Source: Aureimonas sp. AU12 | GTDB taxonomy: Bacteria > Pseudomonadota > Alphaproteobacteria > Rhizobiales > Rhizobiaceae | DNA: 64,000 bases | Direction of reading: 5' to 3' | NCBI RefSeq assembly: GCF_001463705.1 | Contig: NZ_BBWH01000001.1 | Location: 1-64,000 of the forward strand | Part shown: positions 53,379 through 63,247 of the stretch, one piece after another | Layout of the letters: the number at the start of each line of letters is the position of its first letter | How positions within the stretch are numbered: the first letter of the stretch is position 1 | The notes under the pieces: model-generated | What the model was told of the DNA's origin: nothing | The model's input: the letters and a program-made list of their open reading frames with translations, nothing else | Database searches by the model: none | Translations under genes and position numbers: made by a program

Positions 53379-54556
53379 AGATCGCATTCGTCCTCGGCGA
53401 AGAGTCTGCCGACCGGATCGGCGCCGATCTTTTGCGTGGCCTGCGAAGGGGAAGCGATGAACCGATCGAGGCGATCGGGCTCGGTGGCGACGCCATGCGG
53501 GCCGAGGGCCTTGAAAGTCTGTTCGATATCGAGGACCTGTCGATCATCGGCATCGGTGCGATCGTCGCCCGGCTTCCCAAGCTGCTCGGCCGTCTCCGCC
53601 AGACCGTGGACTTCCTCGTCGCGGAGCGTCCCGATGCGGTGGTGACGATCGACAGCTTCACCTTCACAAACCGGGTGGCGCTGCGGTTCCGCACCGCGTT
53701 GCCGCAGACGCTGATCGTCAACGTGGTACCGCCGGCGATCTGGGCTTATCGCCCGCAGCGGGCGCAGGCGCTCGCCGCGGCCGTCGATCACAGCTTCAGC
53801 CTCTTTCCCTTCGAGCCCGCTGTGCTGGCCGAACATGGCGGACCGCCAGCCACCTATGTTGGCCATCCCCTGATGGGGAACGAACGGCTGGCAAGGCTCA
53901 TCGAACGCGATCGTCTGGTCGGCATGCGTCAGCCTGCGGCACCTCCGCGATTGCTGATCCTCCCCGGTTCACGGCGCGGCGAGATCTCCCGCCTGATGGA
54001 CGATTTCGGCCGCACCTTCGCATTGCTCAGCGAACGGATCCCCGGCGTGACCGGCGTCCTTCCCGCCATTCCTCGTGTTCGAAGCCTGATCGAGGACAAA
54101 CTGAAGACTTGGCAGGTGCGTCCCGAGGTCGTCGAGGGCGAGGACGCCAAGTGGCAGGCGTTCGCATCGGCGGATGCTGCTCTAGCGGCCTCCGGCACAG
54201 TCGCGCTTGAGTTGGCGCTCGCAGGCATCCCAATGGCGCTCTGCTACCGAGTCGATCCGCTTACCTACCTGCTACGCCACATGATCACGGCCTGGACGGC
54301 GGCGCTTCCGAACTTCATCGCCGGTCATCCGCTCGTGCCCGAGCATTTCCACGAGTTCATCCGTCCCGAAGCTCTTGCGCGAAGGCTTGAACGGCTGATG
54401 ACCGAGACGCCGGAGCGCCACGCGCAGATGGCGGGCTTCGCTGAGATCCGGAGAGCCATGAGCGTCCCGACTTCGCCCGGTGAGACCGCCGCGAAGCTGC
54501 TGCTCGAACAGATCGCCCGGCGCCGTCTTCATTCGCATAGTAAAACGGGCGCCTGA
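53375..54556 (+). CDS. lpxB: lipid-A-disaccharide synthase LpxB, with unusual motifs
   Basis: Joins UDP-2,3-diacylglucosamine and lipid X. The 393-residue product retains LILPGSRRGEI, ASGTVALELALAGIPMALCY, and ALPNFIAGHPLVPEHFHE. Two conserved stretches differ from most LpxB: the GE-x-SGD motif reads GEESAD (residues 8-13), and IDxPDF reads IDSFTF (92-97); the Asp matching E. coli Asp98 (here Asp93) is kept, but the second Asp becomes Thr. It ends in a terminator hairpin. Confidence 0.9.
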   Translation: MKIAFVLGEESADRIGADLLRGLRRGSDEPIEAIGLGGDAMRAEGLESLFDIEDLSIIGIGAIVARLPKLLGRLRQTVDFLVAERPDAVVTIDSFTFTNRVALRFRTALPQTLIVNVVPPAIWAYRPQRAQALAAAVDHSFSLFPFEPAVLAEHGGPPATYVGHPLMGNERLARLIERDRLVGMRQPAAPPRLLILPGSRRGEISRLMDDFGRTFALLSERIPGVTGVLPAIPRVRSLIEDKLKTWQVRPEVVEGEDAKWQAFASADAALAASGTVALELALAGIPMALCYRVDPLTYLLRHMITAWTAALPNFIAGHPLVPEHFHEFIRPEALARRLERLMTETPERHAQMAGFAEIRRAMSVPTSPGETAAKLLLEQIARRRLHSHSKTGA

Positions 54557-54564
54557 GCGCCCGT
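54545..54564. terminator. bidirectional terminator between lpxB and gltA
   Basis: ACGGGCGC (54545-54552), a CTGA loop holding the lpxB stop, GCGCCCGT (54557-54564). On the - strand the run TTTT follows, so it mainly ends gltA transcripts; on the + strand only CTCTTAT follows. Confidence 0.7.
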
Positions 54565-54594
54565 CTCTTATAGCGATGGGTCGATCGGGGCTGT

Positions 54595-55884
54595 TCAGCC
54601 GCGCTCGCCGACCGCGACGTAGTCCCGCTGCGGGGCGCCCGTGTAAAGCTGGCGCGGACGACCGATGCGCTGATGCGGATCCTCGATCATCTCCTTCCAC
54701 TGCGCGATCCAGCCGACCGTGCGAGCGACGGCGAAGAGCACCGTGAACATGGTGGTGGGGAAGCCCAGCGCCTTCAACGTGATGCCCGAGTAGAAGTCAA
54801 CGTTCGGGTAGAGCTTCTTCTCGATGAAGTAGGGATCGTTGAGCGCGATGTGCTCGAGCTCCATGGCCACTTCGAGCAGCGGATCGTCCTTGAGGCCGAG
54901 CTCGTCAAGCACCTCATGGCAGGTCTGCTGCATGATCTTGGCGCGTGGATCGTAGTTCTTGTAGACCCGGTGACCGAAGCCCATCAGGCGGAACGGGTCG
55001 TTCTTGTCCTTGGCGCGGGCAATGAACTCCGGGATGCGGTCCTTCGTGCCGATCTCGGTCAGCATGTTCAACGCCGCCTCGTTAGCGCCGCCATGCGCGG
55101 GGCCCCAGAGGCAGGCGATTCCGGCCGCGATGCAGGCGAACGGATTGGCGCCCGAGGAGCCTGCCAGACGCACCGTCGAGGTCGACGCGTTCTGCTCGTG
55201 GTCGGCATGAAGGATGAAGATCCGGTCCATGGCTTTCGCGAGCACCGGGTTGATGTGGTACGGCTCGCAGGGCACCGCGAAGCACATGTGCAGGAAGTTT
55301 TCCGCGTAGGAGAGGTCGTTGCGCGGATAAACGAAGGGCTGCCCAATGTGATACTTGTAGGCCATCGCTGCCAGCGTCGGCGTTTTGGCGACCATGCGGA
55401 TCGAGGCCACCATCCGCTGATGCGGATCGGCGATGTCCGTCGAGTCGTGGTAGAAGGCCGACAGTGCGCCGACAGAGCCGACCATGACGGCCATCGGATG
55501 CGCATCGCGGCGGAAGCCGGTGTAGAAGCGCGACATCTGCTCGTGAACCATCGTGTGACGCGTCACGCGGTAGACGAAGTCGGTCATTTCGTGCGCGGTC
55601 GGCAGTTCGCCGTAAAGCAGCAGATAGCAGGTTTCGAGAAAGTCGCCCCGCTCGGCCAACTGGTCGATCGGATAGCCGCGATGCAGCAGAACGCCTTCGT
55701 CGCCGTCGATATAGGTGATCTTCGACTCGCAGGAGGCAGTCGACGTGAAGCCCGGATCGTAGGTGAAGAGGCCGGTGTTCTTGTAGAGGGACGCGATGTC
55801 GACGACATCCGGCCCGATCGTCCCATGGCGGAGTTCGAGTTCGGTACTCTTGTCACCAAGGGCCAGTTTCGCCGACTGATTCAT
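54595..55884 (-). CDS. gltA: citrate synthase
   Basis: First step of the citric acid cycle, joining oxaloacetate and acetyl-CoA. The 429-residue product matches the type II hexameric class. Catalytic residues are the His in [12 protein letters not shown], the His in [15 protein letters not shown], and the Asp in PNVDFYSGI. The opening [18 protein letters not shown] and [20 protein letters not shown] are typical. AAGAAGGGG precedes the ATG. Confidence 0.97.
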   Translation of the reverse strand: MNQSAKLALGDKSTELELRHGTIGPDVVDIASLYKNTGLFTYDPGFTSTASCESKITYIDGDEGVLLHRGYPIDQLAERGDFLETCYLLLYGELPTAHEMTDFVYRVTRHTMVHEQMSRFYTGFRRDAHPMAVMVGSVGALSAFYHDSTDIADPHQRMVASIRMVAKTPTLAAMAYKYHIGQPFVYPRNDLSYAENFLHMCFAVPCEPYHINPVLAKAMDRIFILHADHEQNASTSTVRLAGSSGANPFACIAAGIACLWGPAHGGANEAALNMLTEIGTKDRIPEFIARAKDKNDPFRLMGFGHRVYKNYDPRAKIMQQTCHEVLDELGLKDDPLLEVAMELEHIALNDPYFIEKKLYPNVDFYSGITLKALGFPTTMFTVLFAVARTVGWIAQWKEMIEDPHQRIGRPRQLYTGAPQRDYVAVGERG

Positions 55885-56003
55885 GCGTTACCCCTTCTTC
55901 GAAAGCTCAAAGACATCGGGCCGCCGAGCGCCCGAAAGCCAGCTTCGATCGAATGCCTATCGGAAAGGCGGACACGGAACAAGATTTGGACACCGGTCAT
56001 GTT

Positions 56004-56027
56004 GCATCGCAACCGCCGGCATCGCAA
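56004..56027. repeat. 9-base direct repeat between gltX and gltA
   Basis: GCATCGCAA occurs at 56004-56012 and 56019-56027, a 15-base period, upstream of gltA and just after gltX. The first copy overlaps a GTTGC/GCAAC inverted repeat. It could be an operator for gltA; no family is known to me. Confidence 0.35.
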
Positions 56028-56035
56028 AAATTCTT

Positions 56036-57457
56036 TCAGTTCGCCTGATCGCGGAGCCGGGCGAGCGTTTCGTCGCGTCCCAGAACGGCCAGAACGTCGA
56101 AGACGCCGGGCGATGTCGTCTTGCCGGTGAGCGCGGCACGAAGCGGCTGCGCGGCTTTGCCGAGCTTCAAGCCGTTCGCTTCCGCGTACTGCCGCACCGC
56201 ATCCTCGATCGTCTCGACCCGCCAGTCGGCAACCGCTTCGAGGGGCTGCAGCAAGCCCTTGATGATCTCGCGCCCTCCGCTGGCGAGAATCTCCTCGGCC
56301 TTCGGTTCGATCGGCAGAGGCCGCGCGGCGAAGAGGTAGGCGCAGCTCTCGGTCAGTTCGACGAGGGTCTTGGCGCGCTCCTTCAGGCCCGACATCGCCG
56401 CCGTCAGCATCCGGCGAACCGTCTCGTCGTCCTGTGACTTGAGGATGGCACCGTTCGGCAGCACGTCGCGCTCGCGCATCAGCGTCTCGACGAGATCGCC
56501 GTCGTTGCTCGCTCGCAGCCAGTGGCCATCGATCGCGTCGAGCTTGGCGAAGTCGAATCGCGCCGCGCCCTTATTGATGTCGACGATGTCGAACCAGTCG
56601 ATCATCTCCTCGATCGACATAATTTCGTCGTCGCCGTGGCTCCAGCCGAGGCGCGCCAGATAGTTCAGCAGCGCGGACGGCAGGTAGCCCATTTCGCGAT
56701 AGGCCTCGACGCCGAGCGCGCCGTGGCGTTTCGACAGCTTGGCGCCATCGGCCCCGTGGATCAGCGGAATATGCGCCATGACCGGCACGTCCCAGCCCAT
56801 CGCCTGATAGATCAGTGTCTGGCGACCGGCATTGGTCAGATGGTCGTCGCCACGGATGATGTGGGTGACGCCCATGTCGTGATCGTCGACGACGACGGCA
56901 TGCATATAGGTCGGGGTGCCGTCCGAGCGCAGGAGAACGAAATCGTCGAGGTCCTTGTTCGGGAAGCGCACGTCGCCCTGAACCTTGTCGGCAACAAGCG
57001 TCGTCCCGTCGAGCGGTGCCCGGATGCGGATCACCGGCTTGACGCCTTCGGGGGCCTCGCTCGGGTCGCGGTCGCGCCAGCGTCCGTCGTAGCGCGGCGG
57101 TCTCTTCTCGGCCTTCGCGAGCTCGCGCATCTCCTCAAGCTCCTGCTGGGAGGCGTAGCAGAGATAGGCCTTGCCGGCGGCAACGAGGTCCTCGGCGACC
57201 TCGCGGTGGCGGGCGACGCGGGCGAACTGCGAGATCGGAGGCTCGTCGGCGGTCAACCCGAGCCAGTCCAGCCCTTCGATGATGGCGTCGACGGCGCCCT
57301 GCGTCGAGCGCTCGCGGTCGGTGTCCTCGATCCGCAGCAGCATCTTGCCGCCCATGCGGCGGGCATAGAGCCAGTTGAACAGGGCCGTCCGCGCACCTCC
57401 GATATGAAGGTAGCCGGTCGGCGAGGGGGCAAAGCGGGTCACGACGCTGGATGTCAT
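56036..57457 (-). CDS. gltX: glutamyl-tRNA synthetase
   Basis: Charges tRNA-Glu. The ATG at 57457 ([20 protein letters not shown]) gives 473 residues; an upstream in-frame ATG would add 45 residues not seen in the family. The HIGH-class signature is in [13 protein letters not shown] (residues 11-23) and the KMSKS-class motif is KLSKRHG. The C-terminal anticodon-binding domain follows. It is separated from divergent comEC by 152 bases. Confidence 0.96.
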   Translation of the reverse strand: MTSSVVTRFAPSPTGYLHIGGARTALFNWLYARRMGGKMLLRIEDTDRERSTQGAVDAIIEGLDWLGLTADEPPISQFARVARHREVAEDLVAAGKAYLCYASQQELEEMRELAKAEKRPPRYDGRWRDRDPSEAPEGVKPVIRIRAPLDGTTLVADKVQGDVRFPNKDLDDFVLLRSDGTPTYMHAVVVDDHDMGVTHIIRGDDHLTNAGRQTLIYQAMGWDVPVMAHIPLIHGADGAKLSKRHGALGVEAYREMGYLPSALLNYLARLGWSHGDDEIMSIEEMIDWFDIVDINKGAARFDFAKLDAIDGHWLRASNDGDLVETLMRERDVLPNGAILKSQDDETVRRMLTAAMSGLKERAKTLVELTESCAYLFAARPLPIEPKAEEILASGGREIIKGLLQPLEAVADWRVETIEDAVRQYAEANGLKLGKAAQPLRAALTGKTTSPGVFDVLAVLGRDETLARLRDQAN

Positions 57458-57609
57458 CGGCTGTCCTCGGCGCAATATCGGGCAAGACAAGGCGGGCGAG
57501 TGGCGCACAACTGACGGTGGATTATCATCGCGTGTGGCTGGAAAACGCCTGCTTTCGGTCGGTGGGTGTGTAGCATAGGGTTCGCTCGGCACAAGGCAGG
57601 CTGCTCCCG

Positions 57610-60006
57610 GTGACGTCGTCGCAAATTCCGGCCGGATCGGCTCCGCCTCGTCGCCTGCGGCCCGTCTTGTTCCGTACGATCGCAGGTGCTCGACAGTTTT
57701 CTTTCGCCGGTTGGTGGCAGCGGCAGATCGAGGTCGAGCGGGCTGCCCGGTCGGCCTTTGCCGTTCTCCCGATCACCATGATGGTCGGCATCCTCGCCGT
57801 GTACGGAGGCGGGTGGCGACCATCGATCGACCTCTGTGTGGCAGCGGCGGTGCTCGCCTTGGCGGGCCGGGCGCTTCTTCGAAGCCAGCCGTTTACGAGG
57901 CTCGCCTTGATGACCGCGACCTGGGTCGCGATCGGGATGGGCTCCGCAGGCATCGAACTCGCCCGGACCGATACGGTCATCCTGTCGGGCGACGCGACCG
58001 TTCGCATATCCGGTCGCGTCCTCAAGCGGGAGCGGGACGAGCGCGGACGCTATCGCTACACGATCGCCATCGAGGGCACCGAGCGACCGGTGCTGACTCG
58101 GCCGCCGGGTCGCGCCCGGATCCTAGTCTCGAGCCGGCACGAGCCGCTGCCCATCGGCGGAACCTATCGCGGCCTCGTGCGGCTCCGACCGCCTGCGGGT
58201 CCGGCCTATCCCGGTGCCTACGATTTCGCCTTCTCGCCCTACTTCGATGGCCTCGGCGCCTACGGCTTCTCACTGGGCGCACCGCAGGTGTCGACCGCGA
58301 TCCGCCCACCAACCTTCGCGGACCGGGTCGCGCGCCTGCGTCTCGCCATGGACGAGCAGATTCGCGCCGTGCTGCCGGGCGCCACAGGCGCCGTCGCCTC
58401 CGCGCTGATCACCGGCGAGCGCGCCGGCATACCCGACGAGATCGAGGATGCGCTGCGCGCCACCAGCCTGGCGCATGTCCTTTCCATCTCCGGATTCCAC
58501 ATGGCGCTGGTGGCCGGCTTCACGATGCTTCTCGTTCGACTGGCGATCGCCGGGTTCCCGGCGGTCGCCCTGCGCTTCTCATCCAAGAAGACTGGCGCCG
58601 TCGCGGCGCTTGGCGTCTCCGCGTTCTACTTCCTCTTGTCTGGCGACAACGCCGCGACCGAACGGTCCTTTGTCATGCTCGCCATCATGCTGACGGCGAT
58701 CCTCGTGGATCGGCCCGCGCTGACACTTCGCAATGTCGCGATCGCAGCGCTCGTGGTCATGGCGCTTTCGCCGCACGCCGTTCTCACCGCGACGTTCCAG
58801 ATGTCGTTCGCCGCCACCGCGGCCCTGATCGGGGCCTACGGCGCCTATGCCAGATGGCAGACGGATCGGGCGCGCACCGTGGGCGGTGCTTCTTCCTCAC
58901 GACTGCGGAGCGCTCTTCTCGTGATCGCCGGACTGGCACTGTCCTCGGTGATCGCCGGCGCGGCGACGGCGCCCTACGGCGTGTTTCATTTCCAGCGCGC
59001 CGCCCCGTTCGGCCTCGTCGCGAACGTCCTGGCGACGCCGATCTTCAGCTTCTGGATCATGCCGCTGGCGCTGCTCGCGGCGATGGCGATGCCCTTCGGC
59101 GCCGAGGCTCTGTTCCTGCATCCGATGGGCTGGGGTCTCGACGCCGTGTTCCGGCTCGCGACGGTTCTGGCACGGTGGCTGCCGGATCAGGCCGTCGGGC
59201 AGATCAGCGTCGCGGCCCTCGTGCTGTTCACCGCGTCCATCATCGTGGTGTCCTTTGCAGCCAGCGCCGCCCGCTGGCTCGCAATCCCGGTGGCGGTCGC
59301 GGCGTTCGCCGTGTCGCAACCATCACCTTCGCCCGAACTGCTGATCTTCGAGGACGGACGCGAGGTTGCACTGGGATTGGGTTCAGGAAACGTCGCCGCA
59401 ATCCGCGACAAACCGAATGCCTTTGTCTGGGACCAGTGGCGCCGTGCCTTCGGTTGGAACGCGCCGATCGGACCGGTTCTGGCGGATGAGCCGCAATCGG
59501 GAGCCACCGCCGGCCCAAAGTTCCAAAGCGACGCGGCCGGGCGCTTCCGTTGCGAAGCCTCGATATGCCGCGCCGTCACGCCCTCCGGTCTGCGAGTGGC
59601 CTGGACGGACGACTATGAAAAGCTCGGCGAGGTCTGCGACACCGCTGATATCGCTATCGTGGCACGGGCGGTTCGCCTGGAAAGCTGTCGTTCGGGCGCC
59701 ATGCTCATAACGCTTCGCACGCTTCGACGATCGGGAGCGCTCGCATTCCCGCCTATCACCAGCACCAGGGTGACGTCAGCTTCCATTCGCTCGATCGCCA
59801 TCGAGCCGGACGAGTGGAACGCACACCGTCTTGCGCCTTGGCCCGAGTTTTGGCGCAATCCGGTGAAGATGGACACGTCCGAGCCATCGATGCGACCCTC
59901 GCCTGCGTCGACGATGACGCCAATCCCGGACGGGGCCAGCGGTCGAATCTCGGATGACGTCAGTGGTAGCGACGAATCAATCCCACCAGCTTCCCCTGAA
60001 CCTTGA
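57610..60006 (+). CDS. comEC: ComEC/Rec2-family DNA-uptake membrane protein
   Basis: Inner-membrane channel for DNA uptake in competent bacteria; in other species its role is less clear. The 798-residue product starts at a GTG, has DUF4131-like N-terminus ([20 protein letters not shown]), the competence domain ([13 protein letters not shown]-like [16 protein letters not shown] and [15 protein letters not shown]) with about ten hydrophobic segments, and a C-terminal domain without an HxHxDH metallo-beta-lactamase motif. Its end overlaps lexA (opposite strand) by 47 bases. Confidence 0.88.
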   Translation: MTSSQIPAGSAPPRRLRPVLFRTIAGARQFSFAGWWQRQIEVERAARSAFAVLPITMMVGILAVYGGGWRPSIDLCVAAAVLALAGRALLRSQPFTRLALMTATWVAIGMGSAGIELARTDTVILSGDATVRISGRVLKRERDERGRYRYTIAIEGTERPVLTRPPGRARILVSSRHEPLPIGGTYRGLVRLRPPAGPAYPGAYDFAFSPYFDGLGAYGFSLGAPQVSTAIRPPTFADRVARLRLAMDEQIRAVLPGATGAVASALITGERAGIPDEIEDALRATSLAHVLSISGFHMALVAGFTMLLVRLAIAGFPAVALRFSSKKTGAVAALGVSAFYFLLSGDNAATERSFVMLAIMLTAILVDRPALTLRNVAIAALVVMALSPHAVLTATFQMSFAATAALIGAYGAYARWQTDRARTVGGASSSRLRSALLVIAGLALSSVIAGAATAPYGVFHFQRAAPFGLVANVLATPIFSFWIMPLALLAAMAMPFGAEALFLHPMGWGLDAVFRLATVLARWLPDQAVGQISVAALVLFTASIIVVSFAASAARWLAIPVAVAAFAVSQPSPSPELLIFEDGREVALGLGSGNVAAIRDKPNAFVWDQWRRAFGWNAPIGPVLADEPQSGATAGPKFQSDAAGRFRCEASICRAVTPSGLRVAWTDDYEKLGEVCDTADIAIVARAVRLESCRSGAMLITLRTLRRSGALAFPPITSTRVTSASIRSIAIEPDEWNAHRLAPWPEFWRNPVKMDTSEPSMRPSPASTMTPIPDGASGRISDDVSGSDESIPPASPEP

Positions 60007-60685
60007 CCCGTTCGGCGCCGAAGGTGCGGGTCTCATAGGCGGGATTGGCGGCCTCCAGCGCGATCGTGGCACCGCGCCGACGAAACCGCTTCAGTGTGGC
60101 TTCCTCGTCGTCCACGAGCGCCACGACGATTTCGCCGGCTGACGCGGTGTCGGTGCGCTGGATCACGACGGTGTCGCCGTCGAAGATCCCGGCCTCGATC
60201 ATCGAATCGCCCTTCACCTCGAGGGCGTAATGTTCGCCGAGGCCGATCATGTCGATGGGCAACGTGATCGAGTGGGTGTTCTGCTGGATCGCGGAGATCG
60301 GAACACCCGCGGCAATCCGGCCCATGACGGGGATCGACACGACGTCGTTCGCGGCGATCACCTGCCGCGCAGGGGTCTCCGCCGTGTAGCGACCGGCGCC
60401 TACGGCGGGCCTGACTGAGGCAGGGAGATCGACTACGGTCTCCGGCTGGGCCTTCGGCGTCTTTGGCGCCGAGTCCGGCAGCTTCAGCACCTCCAGGGCG
60501 CGAGCCCGATTGGGCAGGCGGCGAATGAAGCCGCGCTCCTCCAGGGCTGTGATCAGCCGGTGAATACCCGACTTCGACCGCAGGTCGAGCGCATCCTTCA
60601 TCTCGTCGAAGGAAGGAGGCACGCCGACGGACTGCAGCCGCTCGTGAATGAAGGTCAGCAACTCGTGCTGTTTACGCGTCAGCAT
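59960..60685 (-). CDS. lexA: SOS repressor LexA
   Basis: Represses DNA-damage genes; RecA filaments trigger its self-cleavage. The 241-residue product has an N-terminal winged helix ([17 protein letters not shown] to [13 protein letters not shown]), a scissile Ala126-Gly127 (GRIAAGVPI) and the Ser161 (GDSMIEAGI) and Lys199 (EATLKRF) dyad. An SOS box lies about 40 bases upstream, so it is probably self-regulated. Confidence 0.97.
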   Translation of the reverse strand: MLTRKQHELLTFIHERLQSVGVPPSFDEMKDALDLRSKSGIHRLITALEERGFIRRLPNRARALEVLKLPDSAPKTPKAQPETVVDLPASVRPAVGAGRYTAETPARQVIAANDVVSIPVMGRIAAGVPISAIQQNTHSITLPIDMIGLGEHYALEVKGDSMIEAGIFDGDTVVIQRTDTASAGEIVVALVDDEEATLKRFRRRGATIALEAANPAYETRTFGAERVKVQGKLVGLIRRYH

Positions 60686-60724
60686 CCCGCGACTCCGAAA
60701 AACAAAACCTGAACAAAGCTATCT

Positions 60725-60739
60725 GTTCCGTATGTGTTC
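60725..60739. promoter_or_regulatory. alphaproteobacterial SOS box upstream of lexA
   Basis: GTTC (60725-60728), seven bases, GTTC (60736-60739) is a perfect match to the GTTC-N7-GTTC direct repeat bound by alphaproteobacterial LexA. On the lexA strand it reads GAAC-N7-GAAC and overlaps a possible -35 TTGCGG, so bound LexA would block RNA polymerase. Confidence 0.85.
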
Positions 60740-60753
60740 CGCAAGGATTCGCG

Positions 60754-61968
60754 TCAGTCGAGCCGGATGAAACGGCACTCGTCGCCGATTGCCGCAGCGG
60801 GCGCGTTGGCGGGACGGTAGAGCAGGGCGTCGGCCTCGGCAAAGATCGACAGGAGTGACGAGTCCTGTCGCGGCAGCGGCGTCAGATGGAAACGCCCCTC
60901 GGCATCCTCACTTAGGTGAGCGCGCATGAACTCGGCCCGATGGTCGTTCGCCGGAAGGGTCGACCCGAGGCGGCCGCGTAGAAATCGATCGCCGCGATCG
61001 GCGCGACCAGCGAGGCGCTCGATCAGCGGCACGAGGAACAGTTCGGTGGTCACGAGGCTCGATGCCGGGTTGCCGGGCAGCCCAAGCACCCGCATCGCGC
61101 CGAGGCGACCGGCCATCATCGGCTTGCCCGGCCGCATCGCAATCTTCCAGAAGTCGAGCGCAACGCCCCGGCTTTGAAGCACCGGCGCCACGAGATCGCG
61201 GTCACCGACGGAGGCCCCGCCGATGGTCACGAGGATATCGATGCCGTCCGCGATGGCTTTGTCGACGCAGGCTCCGAGAATCCGCTCGTCGTCGCGGACG
61301 ATTCCGTAGTCGACGACCTCGGCGCCGGCCGCGCGGGCCAGCGCTGCGATGCCGTAGCTGTTCGACGCGACGATCTGCGACGGGCCGACCGGCTCGCCGG
61401 GCGCGACGAGTTCGTCGCCCGTAGCCGCAATGGCGACGCGAGGCCGCCGCAGGACGGGAACGGCGCCGTAGCCGCCGCTCGCGGCGAGCGCCACCGCAGC
61501 CGCGCGAAACCGAGTGCCGCGGGCGACGAGCACCGCACCCTCGCGAAAATCGTTGCCGGCGGGGCGGATGTTCCGGCCCTTCGCCTCGCGCTCATGGATT
61601 CGAACGACATCGGCGGCGGGTCGCTCGGTGTTCTCTTGAATTATGACGGTGTCGGCACCGCAGGGCACCGGTGCGCCCGTGAAGATCCGTACGGCCTCAC
61701 CCGGCCCAACGGTACCAGCGAAGGCCAGACCCGCAGCCGATTCGCCGACGAGGCGGAGCTCTGCGGGGAGGTGATGCAAATCGTCAGCGCGAACGGCATA
61801 ACCGTCCATCGCCGATGCGTCGAAATCCGGTTGGGTACGCCGTGCTACGAGCTCGGTCGCCGCCACGCGGCCGACGAGATCGGCGAGAGCGACATCCTCG
61901 GTCGTCTGTAACGGCACGGCATCGCGCAGAAGCAGCGCCTGCGCGTCTTCGACCGGCATCAGGCTCAT
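60754..61968 (-). CDS. moeA: molybdopterin molybdotransferase MoeA
   Basis: Inserts molybdate into molybdopterin. The 404-residue product has the family motifs [61 protein letters not shown] and [12 protein letters not shown], and [13 protein letters not shown] near residue 290. It overlaps moaC (ATGA), and the cofactor it helps make could serve the molybdoenzyme at 22239. Confidence 0.96.
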   Translation of the reverse strand: MSLMPVEDAQALLLRDAVPLQTTEDVALADLVGRVAATELVARRTQPDFDASAMDGYAVRADDLHHLPAELRLVGESAAGLAFAGTVGPGEAVRIFTGAPVPCGADTVIIQENTERPAADVVRIHEREAKGRNIRPAGNDFREGAVLVARGTRFRAAAVALAASGGYGAVPVLRRPRVAIAATGDELVAPGEPVGPSQIVASNSYGIAALARAAGAEVVDYGIVRDDERILGACVDKAIADGIDILVTIGGASVGDRDLVAPVLQSRGVALDFWKIAMRPGKPMMAGRLGAMRVLGLPGNPASSLVTTELFLVPLIERLAGRADRGDRFLRGRLGSTLPANDHRAEFMRAHLSEDAEGRFHLTPLPRQDSSLLSIFAEADALLYRPANAPAAAIGDECRFIRLD

Positions 61969-62441
61969 GCGGCCTGCCAGTCGCCGGACACGCCGCCGGC
62001 CTTTTCGAGCAGCCGGATACCGCTGATCACCATGCCTCGGTCCACCGCCTTGGCCATGTCGTAGATGGTGAGACAGGCCACGGAGACGGCGGTCAGCGCC
62101 TCCATCTCGATGCCGGTCTTGCCCGACACGCGCGCGGTCGCGGTCACGCGGATGCCGGGAAGCGCTGGCTCGAATGTCAGGTCCACGCCGACCTTTTCCA
62201 GCATCAGCGGATGGCAGAGCGGAATGAGCTCATGCGTCTTCTTGGCACCCATGATGCCGGCGATGCGCGCGATGGCGACGACGTCCCCCTTTTTAGCGGC
62301 GCCGGATCGGATCATCTCCAGCGTCTCGGCCGCCATCATCACCAGACCCTCGGCGCGCGCGGTGCGGACCGTCGCGGCCTTGTCGCCGACATCGACCATC
62401 GAGGCCGCGCCGGCGTCGTCGAGATGGGTCAGCGAAGTCAT
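61965..62441 (-). CDS. moaC: cyclic pyranopterin monophosphate synthase MoaC
   Basis: Second step of molybdenum-cofactor synthesis. The 158-residue product has [54 protein letters not shown] and [21 protein letters not shown], carrying the catalytic Lys and Asp. It overlaps trpC and moeA by four bases on each side. Confidence 0.97.
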   Translation of the reverse strand: MTSLTHLDDAGAASMVDVGDKAATVRTARAEGLVMMAAETLEMIRSGAAKKGDVVAIARIAGIMGAKKTHELIPLCHPLMLEKVGVDLTFEPALPGIRVTATARVSGKTGIEMEALTAVSVACLTIYDMAKAVDRGMVISGIRLLEKAGGVSGDWQAA

Positions 62442-63247
62442 GCGGCGGCCCGTCCGTTTCCGAAGAGAAGCGTTCGCGTCGCCGCCTCGACATCGGCCTG
62501 CCGCATCAGGCTTTCACCCACGAGGAAGGTCTGGATACGATGGGCGGCCAGTCGCTCACAGTCGGCATGCGTTGCGATCCCGCTCTCGCCGACGAGGATA
62601 CGATCGTCCGGCACAAGTGCTGCCAGACGTTCGCTGACGGCGAGATCGGTAACGAACGTGCGCAGGTTCCGGTTGTTGACGCCGACGAGGGGCGAGCGAA
62701 GGCGCAGCGCGCGCTCCATTTCGGCCTCGTCGTGAACCTCGATCAGAACGTCCATCCCGACGTCGAACGCTGCCGATTCGAGATCCGACGCCAGTGCATC
62801 GTCGACGGATGCGAGGATGACGAGGATCGCGTCGGCGCCCCAGGCTCGCGCCTCGGCCACCTGATAGGTGTCGAAGAGGAAGTCCTTGCGAAGAGCGGGC
62901 AGGGCGGTCGCCTCGCGTGCCGCCGTCAGGAAACGCGGATCGCCCTGGAAAGACGGAGAGTCGGTGAGAACGCTGAGGCAGGCGGCGCCTGCCCGCTCGT
63001 AGGCGAGCGCCAGTTCGACCGGTTCGAAGTCAGCACGGATCAGCCCCTTGGACGGGCTGGCCTTCTTCACTTCGGCGATGAGGGCGAAGTGCCCGGCCGC
63101 GTGCTTGCGACGCAAGGCGTCGGCGAAGCCGCGCGCCGGGCTCGCCGCACGCGCCGCAGCCTCGACCTCGGCGAGAGGTCGCGCAGCCTTCGCCGCGGCG
63201 ATCTCGGCACGCTTGTAGACTTCGATCTCGGCAAGGATGTCGCTCAA
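62438..63247 (-). CDS. trpC: indole-3-glycerol phosphate synthase TrpC
   Basis: Fourth step of tryptophan synthesis. The 269-residue product starts at a TTG that overlaps the trpD stop (TTGA), giving [20 protein letters not shown]. The active-site lysines lie in [12 protein letters not shown] and [22 protein letters not shown] and LVGESLMRQ complete the barrel. Confidence 0.95.
   Translation of the reverse strand: MSDILAEIEVYKRAEIAAAKAARPLAEVEAAARAASPARGFADALRRKHAAGHFALIAEVKKASPSKGLIRADFEPVELALAYERAGAACLSVLTDSPSFQGDPRFLTAAREATALPALRKDFLFDTYQVAEARAWGADAILVILASVDDALASDLESAAFDVGMDVLIEVHDEAEMERALRLRSPLVGVNNRNLRTFVTDLAVSERLAALVPDDRILVGESGIATHADCERLAAHRIQTFLVGESLMRQADVEAATRTLLFGNGRAAA

Noticed and set aside
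54673-56130. 485-codon + strand frame opposite gltA
   Set aside because: Antisense shadow of citrate synthase, whose catalytic residues are intact.
57711-59489. 592-codon alternative frame inside comEC
   Set aside because: Arg-rich, without hydrophobic segments or motif; the comEC frame has the expected membrane segments.
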